The translations under genes and the position numbers were made by a program. DNA of 63,481 bases, taken from contig DKDC01000016.1 of assembly GCA_002451695.1 (NCBI GenBank), positions 50,950-114,430 on the forward strand. Direction: 5' to 3'. Source of the stretch: Prevotellaceae bacterium UBA6858 (lineage in GTDB: Bacteria > Bacteroidota > Bacteroidia > Bacteroidales > Bacteroidaceae). Position 1 is the first letter of the stretch. Every line of letters starts with the position of its first letter. The notes below the pieces were generated by a model. That model was not told where the DNA came from and did not search any database. It saw nothing but the letters and a program-made list of their open reading frames with translations. Shown here piece after piece: positions 44,600 through 53,204 of this stretch.

Positions 44600-45076
44600 T
44601 TAGAATCTGAAATGTGCGAACGCACGGTTGGCCTCAGCCATACGGTGCATATCCTCCTTACGTTTGAATGCACCGCCCTGCTCGTTGTACGCATCCATTA
44701 TTTCGGCCGCGAGCTTCTCTGCCATGGACTTGCCACTGCGCTTGCGGGCGAAATTTATCATATTCTTCATAGAGACCGATTCCTTACGGTCGGGACGGAT
44801 TTCGGTGGGGACCTGGAAAGTCGCGCCACCTATTCTGCGGGACTTGACCTCCACCTGCGGAGTGATTTTGTCAAGGGCAGTCTTCCATATCTCCAGAGCG
44901 GACTTCTCTGCATCCTTGTTCTTTTCACCCACAATCTCAAGAGCGGCATAGAATATCTTGTAGGAAGTATTCTTCTTGCCGTCATACATAAGGTGGTTCA
45001 CAAACTTGGAAACCTTCTGGTCTCCGAAAACGGGATCGGGAAGGATCACGCGTTTCTTTGGTTTTGCTTTTCTCAT
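44600..45076 (-). CDS. rpsG: 30S ribosomal protein S7
   Basis: A 158-residue S7 (MRKAKPKKRVILPDPVFGDQ; GGATFQVPTEIRPDRKES). Primary binder of the 16S 3' domain. 117 gene-free bases separate it from rpsL. Confidence 0.97.
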   Translation of the reverse strand: MRKAKPKKRVILPDPVFGDQKVSKFVNHLMYDGKKNTSYKIFYAALEIVGEKNKDAEKSALEIWKTALDKITPQVEVKSRRIGGATFQVPTEIRPDRKESVSMKNMINFARKRSGKSMAEKLAAEIMDAYNEQGGAFKRKEDMHRMAEANRAFAHFRF

Positions 45077-45193
45077 TTTGTTTTAGCGATAATTGATTTG
45101 GGGCTGCTAATATTTTTGTCTTCAACGTCCCCGCCGGGAGCGTTTACTCAACCTTCTGCTATTTGCTTCCTCGCAAACCAAATGATTTATTTT

Positions 45194-45574
45194 TTACTTA
45201 GACGCCTTAGGCCTTTTCGCCCCATACTTGGAGCGGCGTTGGGTGCGGTTTGCAACACCGGCGGTATCCAGCGTTCCGCGAACTATGTGGTAGCGAACAC
45301 CCGGAAGATCCTTAACACGACCGCCACGAACAAGCACAATACTGTGCTCCTGCAAGTTGTGTCCCTCTCCGGGTATATAGGAGTTGACCTCCTTGGAGTT
45401 CGTCAGACGCACACGCGCAACCTTACGCATTGCAGAATTAGGCTTCTTGGGGGTAGTGGTGTAAACACGCACGCACACTCCGCGCCTCTGCGGGCACGAA
45501 TCAAGGGCGGGCGATTTGCTCTTGTCCACCAAGACCTTTCTGCCTTTTCTTACCAATTGTTGAATAGTAGGCAT
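45194..45574 (-). CDS. rpsL: 30S ribosomal protein S12
   Basis: A 126-residue S12 with CPQRRGVCVRVYTTTPKKPN and GRVKDLPGVRYH. The Lys in TTTPKKPNSA and the Lys/Arg of the second loop, where streptomycin-resistance changes arise in other bacteria, are wild type. First gene of the superoperon, with a strong promoter about 85 bases upstream. Confidence 0.97.
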   Translation of the reverse strand: MPTIQQLVRKGRKVLVDKSKSPALDSCPQRRGVCVRVYTTTPKKPNSAMRKVARVRLTNSKEVNSYIPGEGHNLQEHSIVLVRGGRVKDLPGVRYHIVRGTLDTAGVANRTQRRSKYGAKRPKASK

Positions 45575-45658
45575 TTTACTGTATTTTAATTATTTATATA
45601 TTATATATTTCTATTCTTCACCAAGTCGCAACAGCGCACAATGCACCATTTCGAGCTG

Positions 45659-45689
45659 CAAAATTACAAATATTTTCCGTATCTACAAA
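45659..45689 (-). promoter_or_regulatory. Promoter (TTTG-N19-TAATTTTG) of the ribosomal superoperon
   Basis: On the minus strand TTTG (45686-45689) and TAATTTTG (45659-45666) are separated by 19 bases, a near-ideal primary sigma promoter. The leader to rpsL is about 80 nt. No other strong match was noticed between it and rplQ. The upstream region 45690-46138 has no gene or recognised signal. Confidence 0.75.
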
Positions 45690-46139
45690 GACATTCAGCA
45701 ACTTAACTGCACCAAGAACCCCCGCCGCCTTTCGCCGCAAGACCCAAGAGAGAAGTCATTTAGCAGCCAACTATCACAAAAGCAACAACTTAGCCACAAA
45801 CACACCACAGACACACACGGACAGCGCAAGAATTTATTTTGTTTTTTTAACTATACAGCCGCTCCTTAAATTTATTTTAACCGCACAAGCGCAGCTTTTT
45901 TCTTTTACTCACACTAAAACCGATGCTATCAAAGTCCCCGGCACACCTCACCGGCAATGAAATTCAGCCTTGATCATCCGTTTTACCGCGCATCACCACC
46001 CAAGCAATCCATTGCAAAATCCCCATATCTCCATATCATACCGCAACCCTATTTTCCACAAAGCCGCAAATATCGCCAGAGCCGCAAGACATACCGGGTT
46101 ACAAAAGATTTCAGCCACAAAAGGCATACATCGCAACAA

Positions 46140-46250
46140 TTTGTTTTCATGCAAGTTGCAAGAAGCTAAAAAAGGTCTGATGTAATTCGAATTATGTCTG
46201 ATGTAATTTTTCCTACGTCAGACATAGTTTCCCCCACGTCCGATGCAGGC
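46140..46250 (+). repeat. Dispersed 21-bp-unit repeat, copy G
   Basis: A forward copy: leader TTTGTTTTCATGCAAGTTGC, AAAAAAGGTCTGATGTAATT from about 46168, then units TTATGTCTGATGTAATTTTTC, ACGTCAGACATAGTTTCCCC and ACGTCCGATGCAGG. It lies in the divergent region between rpsL and the GH27 gene. Confidence 0.8.
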
Positions 46251-46410
46251 ATGGGACGCGGAACAGAAACTGGCACAAAAGCATACCGGCACAAAAAACC
46301 ACGCGGGAAAGCGGGAGCTATTCCCGGGAAAATGAAACAGGAACATACACGCACCGTCAAAATTCGCACATATATTGCACCACATTAACAGATTTGCAAA
46401 AATATCTTAT

Positions 46411-46418
46411 TATATTTG
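46411..46418 (+). promoter_or_regulatory. Promoter -7 element (TATATTTG) for the GH27 gene
   Basis: TATATTTG followed by CAGG matches the consensus, 43 bases before the GH27 ATG. A TTTG at 46393-46396 is too close for a standard -33 box. Confidence 0.5.
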
Positions 46419-46461
46419 CAGGACAGACAGCAAGAAAACAATTCATTAATAAAATAATAAC

Positions 46462-48063
46462 ATGAAAAAGTCTTTGATTATTTGCGCCTCCCTGCTTGTA
46501 GCGGTAAGTGCGGGCGCACAAAAAAACAGGAAGTTCGCCCCGCCTGTAATGGGCTGGAGCAGCTGGAACACACTCGCACTCAACATCAACGAGAAGAACA
46601 TCTGCGCAAACGCCGACGCACAGGTTTCCACGGGTCTCAGAGACGCCGGCTACATTTACTGCAACATAGATGACGGCTACATGGGCGGACGCGACGCACA
46701 GGGAAACATGACAAGCAACGACGAGCTTTTCCCACGCGGAATGAAATACGTGTCAGAGTACATCCGCAAGAAAGGCCTGAAGCCGGGCATATATAATGAC
46801 GCGGCAGGAAACACCTGCGGCTCCGGCTCGTTCAAGAACCCAGAATTCGGACACGGCGTGGGCTTCAACGGACACGAGGCAGCCGACTGCGACCTTTATT
46901 TCAACAAATGGGATTACGATTTCGTGAAGGTTGACTACTGCGGCGCGGCAGGTCTCGGACTTCAGGAAGAACCCACATACACCGCCATCGGCAACGCCAT
47001 TAAGGCTGAAAGCAAAAAGCTCGGGCGCAAGATTTCCTACAACATCTGCCGTTGGGCATACCCCGGCACGTGGTGCAAGGACGTTGCAGATTCTTGGAGA
47101 ATCAGCGGCGACATACAGGCAAACTGGCCTTCGTTCAAATATGTCATAGGCAAGAACAAATACCTCTCCGCTTATTGCGGCGACGGTCATTACAACGACA
47201 TGGATATGCTCGAAATCGGGCAGGGTCTCCCACTAAACGAGGAAGAGGTGCACATGGCAATCTGGTGTATACAGAGTTCGCCGCTGCTCGTGGGCTGCGA
47301 CATGACAAAGATACCCGCCCAGTCGCTCGAACTCATGAAGAACAAGGAGCTGATCGACATCAACCAGGACCCGCTCGGGCTTCAGGCGTACATCGTTTAC
47401 CAGAAGAACAACTCCATGATATACGTCAAGGACATCAAGCAGCTCAACGGCGACACACGCGCCGTGGCGTTGCTTAACCTTGGCGATGAGCCAGCAACGT
47501 TTGACGTTCCCCTCGAGATTATCGACATGACCGGCAAAGCCACAACACGCGACCTCATCCACCACACCGCAGGCCCTGAACTCAACGGCAAAATAAGCGA
47601 GACCGTACCGGCACGCAGCGTAAAGATGTGGACTGTGAAGGGAAAGCGCGTCGAGCGCACCGTTTACAATGCGGGAACAGCCTATATGCCCAACTTCAAC
47701 GACCTCGGCGGAAACAAGCAGACAATCCGCTATGCCGATGATCCCAACGCCTCGTGCGGCGTAAAGGTGATGTACCTCGGCGGCACGCCGCAGAACGTTA
47801 TGAAGTGGAAAAACGTTTACTCCGAAAAGGGCGGCACATACGACATAACGGTGCGCTACGCCTGCGGAGAAAACCGCTACCTCAAGATTGTCGTAAACGG
47901 CGGACAGCCTGTCATCTACAAAGACCTCAACACAGGCAGCTACGCCAAATACAGCACGCTCACCGTCCGCGGCACGCTCAAGAAAGGCTACAACACCATC
48001 ACCCTTGGCTGCGACAACGGCTACGCCCCCGACATTGACGGCATCACAATAGCAAAAAGATAA
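46462..48063 (+). CDS. Secreted GH27 alpha-galactosidase with C-terminal CBM
   Basis: A 533-residue enzyme with signal peptide (1-19, SAGAQ). The GH27 barrel (25-390) shows PVMGWSSWNT, YCNIDDGY, the nucleophile Asp158 in FVKVDYCG and the acid/base Asp217 in SWRISGDIQ. A C-terminal beta-sandwich domain (about 400-533) with ITVRYACGENRYLKIVVNG resembles CBM35/CBM6. It should release terminal alpha-galactose (or beta-L-arabinopyranose in some GH27) from plant or host glycans. No SusC/SusD pair is nearby. Confidence 0.92.
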   Translation: MKKSLIICASLLVAVSAGAQKNRKFAPPVMGWSSWNTLALNINEKNICANADAQVSTGLRDAGYIYCNIDDGYMGGRDAQGNMTSNDELFPRGMKYVSEYIRKKGLKPGIYNDAAGNTCGSGSFKNPEFGHGVGFNGHEAADCDLYFNKWDYDFVKVDYCGAAGLGLQEEPTYTAIGNAIKAESKKLGRKISYNICRWAYPGTWCKDVADSWRISGDIQANWPSFKYVIGKNKYLSAYCGDGHYNDMDMLEIGQGLPLNEEEVHMAIWCIQSSPLLVGCDMTKIPAQSLELMKNKELIDINQDPLGLQAYIVYQKNNSMIYVKDIKQLNGDTRAVALLNLGDEPATFDVPLEIIDMTGKATTRDLIHHTAGPELNGKISETVPARSVKMWTVKGKRVERTVYNAGTAYMPNFNDLGGNKQTIRYADDPNASCGVKVMYLGGTPQNVMKWKNVYSEKGGTYDITVRYACGENRYLKIVVNGGQPVIYKDLNTGSYAKYSTLTVRGTLKKGYNTITLGCDNGYAPDIDGITIAKR

Positions 48064-48080
48064 ACATTTTTTCTATTATA

Positions 48081-48116
48081 AAAATGGGGCGGCACTGTTG
48101 AGTGCCGCCCCATTTT
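48081..48116. terminator. Strong terminator after the GH27 gene
   Basis: AAAATGGGGCGGCACT (48081-48096) pairs perfectly with AGTGCCGCCCCATTTT (48101-48116), loop GTTG, followed by GTTT. It can serve the convergent GIY-YIG gene too. Confidence 0.9.
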
Positions 48117-48176
48117 GTTTGCAGGGAACCGCCTTCAAAGGCACAGCTTCCATGCCATGCACGCGCAAATTGCACA

Positions 48177-48878
48177 CTATTTTTCCTTTTCTCTTTCCGT
48201 CCTTAAATCGCTCAGCGTCCTGCCGCCGTACGTAAAATAATTCGGGCCCCGGTAAGCTCCTGATGTGTTCCGCAATTCTTCGGGCAGGAACTCAGCGGTG
48301 AACGCCGAAAGAGACCAAAAACGGCCTTCGTATTCGACTTTATCATCAGTGGCAACTTTAACGGGGAGTTTGAGGGCGTCAAACAATATCGTATCGCCGA
48401 CATTAAGTCCTATCATGTGGAACTTGAAAGCCGGTTTGCCCTTTTTCCGTTTCTTGATGTCGTTTTCAGCATTTATCCTCTTGTCCTCGTCTTTGCTGTT
48501 GCTGACAACAGGCTTGCCGTCCGCATACACAGCCAGCTCCGCATCCTCAAGCAAGTCTGCAATGTCCCGCATAATGTCAAGAGCCACCGATGGGGCGATA
48601 TTGAAGAACTCACGGTTCGGGCGTATGCGGCGATCGGTCAAACGGTCAATCTGCCTGTGAATCTGCTTCTCAACCGTTTCATATTTCTCCGTTTTAAGCG
48701 TGGCATAGATTTCAAACGGCAAAGGCACCGCAGTATTGTCCAATTCCTTGGATCGCACATCAACAGAGCGGGAACTCTTCCCTATCTTCACCCAATCCTC
48801 ACGAAAACTCGGATTTGTCAATATATAAACGTAGCCTTGGCTGCTTTCCTCACTCATAATATCAATGTTTATTTTCAT
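48177..48878 (-). CDS. GIY-YIG (T5orf172-type) nuclease-like protein with C-terminal RAMA/DUF4357-like domain
   Basis: The 233-residue protein has an N-terminal GIY-YIG-like module of the T5orf172/Mug113 group: GYVYILTNPSFREDWVKIGKSSR, then VRSKELDNTAVPLPFEIY and a NREFF motif. A charged linker (about 125-150, DEDKRINAENDIKKRKKGK) leads to a C-terminal domain with VEYEGRFWSLSAF and a YGGRTLSDLR ending, which resembles RAMA or DUF4357 domains that accompany DNA-modifying and GIY-YIG enzymes. The start at 48878 or at 48857 (MSEESS) fits. Lone gene with its own promoter; no restriction partners are adjacent. Confidence 0.7.
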   Translation of the reverse strand: MKINIDIMSEESSQGYVYILTNPSFREDWVKIGKSSRSVDVRSKELDNTAVPLPFEIYATLKTEKYETVEKQIHRQIDRLTDRRIRPNREFFNIAPSVALDIMRDIADLLEDAELAVYADGKPVVSNSKDEDKRINAENDIKKRKKGKPAFKFHMIGLNVGDTILFDALKLPVKVATDDKVEYEGRFWSLSAFTAEFLPEELRNTSGAYRGPNYFTYGGRTLSDLRTEREKEK

Positions 48879-48961
48879 GGTTCTAAAACCACAAACCCAC
48901 GTTCTTTTATGTTCCACGCTTGCCTGCGACAAAGGACTTGGGAAAATTTTTCAATATTCTG

Positions 48962-48969
48962 CAAATATA
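48962..48969 (-). promoter_or_regulatory. Promoter -7 element (TATATTTG) for the GIY-YIG gene
   Basis: On the minus strand TATATTTG followed by CAG matches the consensus, 83 bases upstream of the chosen start. Confidence 0.45.
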
Positions 48970-49114
48970 CTGATTACATTTGAAAAGGAGGAATGCCTTA
49001 ACGTTTTATTTTACAATGTCTGCACTTAACTCCAAGCTTACTCAAAAAAGCCATGGCGAAAACCACCCCACGAAATGCCAACATACAACCCGGACTTCCG
49101 CTTTCCAAATTCTC

Positions 49115-49229
49115 TGAAAACTATATGGGACATCGGAAAAACCATGTCCTATATAGAAAAAATTATATCAGACATAATTCAAACTACATCAGACCTTTTT
49201 TCATCGCTTGCAAGCCTCTGAAAAACAAA
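49115..49229 (-). repeat. Dispersed 21-bp-unit repeat, copy H
   Basis: A reverse copy with units ACTATATGGGACATCGGAAAA, ACCATGTCCTATATAGAAAAA, TTATATCAGACATAATTCAA and ACTACATCAGACC, a T-run, then the leader complement GCTTGCAAGCCTCTGAAAAA. It lies in the gene-free stretch between the GIY-YIG and MATE genes; nothing else was recognised there. Confidence 0.8.
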
Positions 49230-49320
49230 ACCTTATCCCTTTTCGGCAAAATCTCGACAAACACATGGCTTTCAAAGAATTACATACAGCCTGTGCTTTT
49301 GCCGCTGCTGGCTGTCCTAT

Positions 49321-50712
49321 TCAGTTTTCCCGCGCTTTCGGCTTCACCTTGACCCATTTGCCACGGAACAGGTGCACAAGGTAAAGCGTGCCGCGGATCG
49401 TAAGCTCCACCGCCATTGCGAACCACACGCCGGGCAGGCCGTAGCTCCTTGCGAGCAGGGCGGCGAGCGAAAGGCGCACGAACCACATACAGCACAGGTT
49501 TATCACAGTGGGGCTTTTGGTGTCGCCAGCACCTATGCAAACGCTCGCCGTCACTATGGCGGCGGCAAACATCGGCTCGGCGAAAGCCTCTATGCGCAGT
49601 GCCGTTGTGCCGAGGGCGCGGATTTCCTCCACGGGGGTTATGAAGCCGAGCATCTGGGGCGCGAACAGGAACATCAGCACGCCCATCACCGCCATCACCG
49701 CCATGCCCAGCCCCACCGTCATCTTGGCGAAACTGCGGCACACGCCAACCCGCCCCGCTCCGAGCGACTGTCCCGTGAGCGTGGAGGCGGCGTCCCCTAT
49801 GCCGTAGCCCGGCATATAGCAAAGGCTCTCCACAGTTATGGCGAATGTGTTGGCGGCTATAGCCACATTGCCCAAAGGGGCTACAATTATGGTGCTGACT
49901 ATCTGCGCGCCGCCCATGAACACATATTGCAGCATCAGCGGCGAGGATATGCCGAAAGCCTTGCGCACATACGCCCTGTTAAGCTTGAGAAAGCCGCTCC
50001 TGCGCCGCAGCGAAAGAACCTTGCTGCGCCAGACGGCAAAGTAGAGGTTTGTCGCGGCAGTTACCACAACCGCCGCAAAAGTCCCCAACGCCGCACCCAC
50101 GACTCCCCAGCCGCACATATATATGAATATGTAGTTGAAAACCACATCGAGCGCACACATCATTATGCTTGTCGCGCCGGGTATGCGCATATTCCCGCTG
50201 CTCTTCAGGGCGTTGGACGAAAGGTTTGACACCTGCAAAAAAGGCAGGGCAATGGAAAACACAAAGAAATAAAGCGACGCGTCGCGCCTTATGTCATCGC
50301 CTCCGCCCAGCCACACCGGCAGCGGCCAGGCTATCGCGGCAGCCGCCAAGGCTATGGCAATCCCGAAAACGCCGGCGGTCATCAACCCGTTTGCAAACAC
50401 CCTGCACGCATCGTCATAGTCCTTTGCCCCCACTTTGTGGGCCACCTGCACGGAAAAGCCGAGGCTCATGGCGCTTGTGAAACTTCCGAAAAGCCATGTG
50501 GTGGTCTCCACAAGCCCTATGCTTGCCGAGGCCTTCGCCCCGAGATGCCCCACCATCGCCGCATCGATGTAAAACATCAGCACACTCGTTATCTGTGCCA
50601 GCACGGAGGGTATGCTCAAGTCAACTATAAGCCTCAGCTTGTCCGTACGCGAAAGTGCCTTGCCATCGCGCATTGCCGCCAGAAGAGTGTCGCTTTGCCT
50701 GAATTTCAGCAT
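49321..50712 (-). CDS. MATE family efflux transporter
   Basis: A polytopic protein of 463 residues with twelve hydrophobic segments in two MatE halves. The N-terminal half shows LSIPSVLAQITSVLMFYIDAAMVGHLG and the second half GISSPLMLQYVFMGGAQIVSTIIVAPLG. It exports drugs or metabolites in exchange for Na+ or H+; substrate unknown. The ATG at 50712 is chosen because the promoter element at 50740 excludes the longer frame. Confidence 0.92.
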   Translation of the reverse strand: MLKFRQSDTLLAAMRDGKALSRTDKLRLIVDLSIPSVLAQITSVLMFYIDAAMVGHLGAKASASIGLVETTTWLFGSFTSAMSLGFSVQVAHKVGAKDYDDACRVFANGLMTAGVFGIAIALAAAAIAWPLPVWLGGGDDIRRDASLYFFVFSIALPFLQVSNLSSNALKSSGNMRIPGATSIMMCALDVVFNYIFIYMCGWGVVGAALGTFAAVVVTAATNLYFAVWRSKVLSLRRRSGFLKLNRAYVRKAFGISSPLMLQYVFMGGAQIVSTIIVAPLGNVAIAANTFAITVESLCYMPGYGIGDAASTLTGQSLGAGRVGVCRSFAKMTVGLGMAVMAVMGVLMFLFAPQMLGFITPVEEIRALGTTALRIEAFAEPMFAAAIVTASVCIGAGDTKSPTVINLCCMWFVRLSLAALLARSYGLPGVWFAMAVELTIRGTLYLVHLFRGKWVKVKPKAREN

Positions 50713-50739
50713 TGTGGGATTTTGAAAAATTATAGCGTG

Positions 50740-50747
50740 CAAAGTTA
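50740..50747 (-). promoter_or_regulatory. Promoter -7 element (TAACTTTG) for the MATE gene
   Basis: On the minus strand TAACTTTG followed by CACG matches the consensus, 27 bases upstream of the ATG at 50712. Confidence 0.5.
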
Positions 50748-50853
50748 CGAATAAAGTTCATTACCACGCCAGAACAGCCTCCCCACGCCCCCGACCCTTT
50801 TACATTGTTAAGAAAAGTGTTGCGCTCCATCCCGGAATGTGAAAATTTTGCCT

Positions 50854-50861
50854 TAAATTTG
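50854..50861 (+). promoter_or_regulatory. Promoter -7 element (TAAATTTG) for the GH78 gene
   Basis: TAAATTTG followed by CAAC matches the consensus and lies 51 bases before the ATG at 50913. Confidence 0.5.
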
Positions 50862-50912
50862 CAACAAAAGCAAAAACAAGCCTTGCATGGGCTTTTCAAC
50901 ACATACCACATC

Positions 50913-53204
50913 ATGAGCGGAGGCGGAAAAATTTACATCACGGCATTGCTTGCCGCCGTTTGCACCATTTGCACGGCGCACAGCAACAAGCCTTACGGAC
51001 TGCGGACGGACTTCATCGAAAACACGGAGCATTATTACAAGGACGGATACGCAACAAAAACAGACGTTTCCGTCGCACAAGCCGACACTATGCACTATCG
51101 CGCAGCATGGATCAGAACCAAGCGCCCTTCATTCGGATGGATTGTCCCCGGCAGAGGCAGGAACGTGAGGCAAACCGCCTTCAGGCTCATCATCGCCGAC
51201 AACCGCAGGGACATTGCCGCCTTGAAAGGCAACGTTTACGACAGCGGGCTGCAATATGACGGGAACTCCACGGCTTTCGTGCCAAAAGACCTAACCCTCA
51301 TGCCCGACAAAGCGTATTACTGGCGCGTTATGGTGAAAACCAACAAAGACAGCCAAGGCGCGTGGAGCGGCACGAAACTTTTCCGCACTTTCCACTCGCT
51401 CAACGACAGTGCCACAAGCTACGAGCCGCTTGTGAAAACGCTGCAAAAGGCAAAGACCGTCAGAAGCACCGCACCCGGGACATTTTCCGCCGACTTCGGA
51501 CTTGACGCCTTCGCCCAGCCGCTGCTCGAGATTACGGCTGCGGGAAACGCAAAAATCACTGTTTTCATCGGGGAAAAGCTAACCGCCAACGGAAATGTGG
51601 ACATAAACCCCGGAGCCACCATTCGCGGTGCAAAATATGAGTTGGACGTTAAAAAGGGCAAGCGCCTTTACAGGATAAACCTGCGCCCCGACAAAAGGAA
51701 CACGGGGCCGGATGCCGTAAAACTCCCGGCGTTCATAGGGGAAATAACCCCATTCAGATATTGCGAGGTCAAAAGCGAAAGCGGCGGCATAAAGCAGGTG
51801 AAGTTCCTGCGCGAAACCGTAACATATCCGCTGAACAGCCAAGCGTCATCGTTCAAGAGCAGCAGCGCACGGCTCGATTCCGTTTTCGACTTCTGCAAAT
51901 ATTCCCTCGAAGCCACATCGATGCTCGGCATATTCGTTGACGGCGACCGCGAGCGCATAGCCTACGAAGCCGACGCGCTTGTTAGCATGCTCGGAACCTA
52001 TTTCGCTTTCGGCGACGCGGCAATGTCGCGGCGCAGCGCGAGACATCTTCTCGCCCACCCCACATGGCCGACGGAATGGAGCCTGCAAACCGTGGAACTC
52101 GCCGCATACGATTTTCTTTTCACCGGGGACAAAAGGCTCATATCCCAAAACTACAAGGACATTGAGGCGCACACCCTGTCGGCGCTGCGATGCGAGAACG
52201 GACTAATCTCAACCCAAACGGGGCTGCAAACGCCCGAATTTCTCAGGAGCGTCAACATGAAAAGTCCGCTAAGGGACATAGTGGACTGGCCGGCGGGAGG
52301 CGCGGGACTTAACGAGCCTTCGGGCGGGGAGAGGGACGGACACGTGATGGGCGTTTACAATTCCGTGGTGAACGCTTGGCATTACAGGGTTCTGCGGCGC
52401 ATGGTGACGATTTCCCACGGATGCGGCATGGACGCGAAAGCCCAAGCCTACAGAAAGGCGGCTGACGATTTCAAGAAAACCTTCAACAAGGCGTTCTTCA
52501 ACGACAGCACATCACTTTACCGCGATGCCTTAGGCTCAAGCCACAGCGCGACCCACTCAAACTTCTACCCCGCCGCATTCGGGCTTGTGCCCAAAGGAAA
52601 ATCAAAAGCCGTAACCGACTACATCCTGAAACGCGGCATGGCGTGCAGCGCGTTCGGCTCGCAGTTCCTCATTGACGGACTTTTCCGCCAGGGGCGCGGA
52701 ACGGAAGGGATAAAGCTTATGGAATCCGGCGCAAAGCGCAGTTGGGTGAACATGATGCGCAGCGGCGCGACGATGACAATGGAGGACTGGGATTTGGAGT
52801 TCAAGCCAAATCTCGACTGGAACCACGCGTGGGCTACAGCACCCGCCAACATCGCCTTCCGCGACATTTTGGGAATAATGCCCACAGCCCCGGCATACGG
52901 CGTGTTCCTTGTCTGCCCGCAAATAGGGGAGCTGAAACACGTTTCCGGACACACCACAACGCTCCGTGGGGTGATAAGGGAAAGCATAACCGTTACGGAA
53001 AAGAAGATAAGGCTCACGATAGAAGTCCCCGCCAACTCCATTGCCGACATTTCGCTTGCCAACATAACCGCCGACTTCAAGAGCCGCGACATAAGGCAGG
53101 CAAAAGTGAACGGAAAAGACGTGCCGATAGACAGGCTCACAAGTTTTGAAGCCTCCTACACCGTGGGGAGCGGGAAGCACGTCATAGAACTCATCTGCCG
53201 CTGA
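50913..53204 (+). CDS. Secreted GH78 alpha-L-rhamnosidase
   Basis: The 763-residue protein has an N-terminal hydrophobic export signal (IYITALLAAVCTICTAHS). A beta-sandwich N-terminal region with WIRTKRPSFGWIV and YYWRVMVKT precedes the (alpha/alpha)6 barrel. The GH78 catalytic acid region appears as LGIFVDGDRERIAYEADA, and MTMEDWDLEF and NHAWATAPA are the later family signatures. It should remove terminal alpha-L-rhamnose from plant glycans. Its end overlaps the convergent GH43 gene by 14 bases, with no terminator between them. Confidence 0.88.
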   Translation: MSGGGKIYITALLAAVCTICTAHSNKPYGLRTDFIENTEHYYKDGYATKTDVSVAQADTMHYRAAWIRTKRPSFGWIVPGRGRNVRQTAFRLIIADNRRDIAALKGNVYDSGLQYDGNSTAFVPKDLTLMPDKAYYWRVMVKTNKDSQGAWSGTKLFRTFHSLNDSATSYEPLVKTLQKAKTVRSTAPGTFSADFGLDAFAQPLLEITAAGNAKITVFIGEKLTANGNVDINPGATIRGAKYELDVKKGKRLYRINLRPDKRNTGPDAVKLPAFIGEITPFRYCEVKSESGGIKQVKFLRETVTYPLNSQASSFKSSSARLDSVFDFCKYSLEATSMLGIFVDGDRERIAYEADALVSMLGTYFAFGDAAMSRRSARHLLAHPTWPTEWSLQTVELAAYDFLFTGDKRLISQNYKDIEAHTLSALRCENGLISTQTGLQTPEFLRSVNMKSPLRDIVDWPAGGAGLNEPSGGERDGHVMGVYNSVVNAWHYRVLRRMVTISHGCGMDAKAQAYRKAADDFKKTFNKAFFNDSTSLYRDALGSSHSATHSNFYPAAFGLVPKGKSKAVTDYILKRGMACSAFGSQFLIDGLFRQGRGTEGIKLMESGAKRSWVNMMRSGATMTMEDWDLEFKPNLDWNHAWATAPANIAFRDILGIMPTAPAYGVFLVCPQIGELKHVSGHTTTLRGVIRESITVTEKKIRLTIEVPANSIADISLANITADFKSRDIRQAKVNGKDVPIDRLTSFEASYTVGSGKHVIELICR

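Noticed and set aside
45575..46461. tRNA genes or a riboswitch in the large divergent region
   Set aside because: No cloverleaf or known aptamer pattern was seen; only promoters and repeat copy G are supported.
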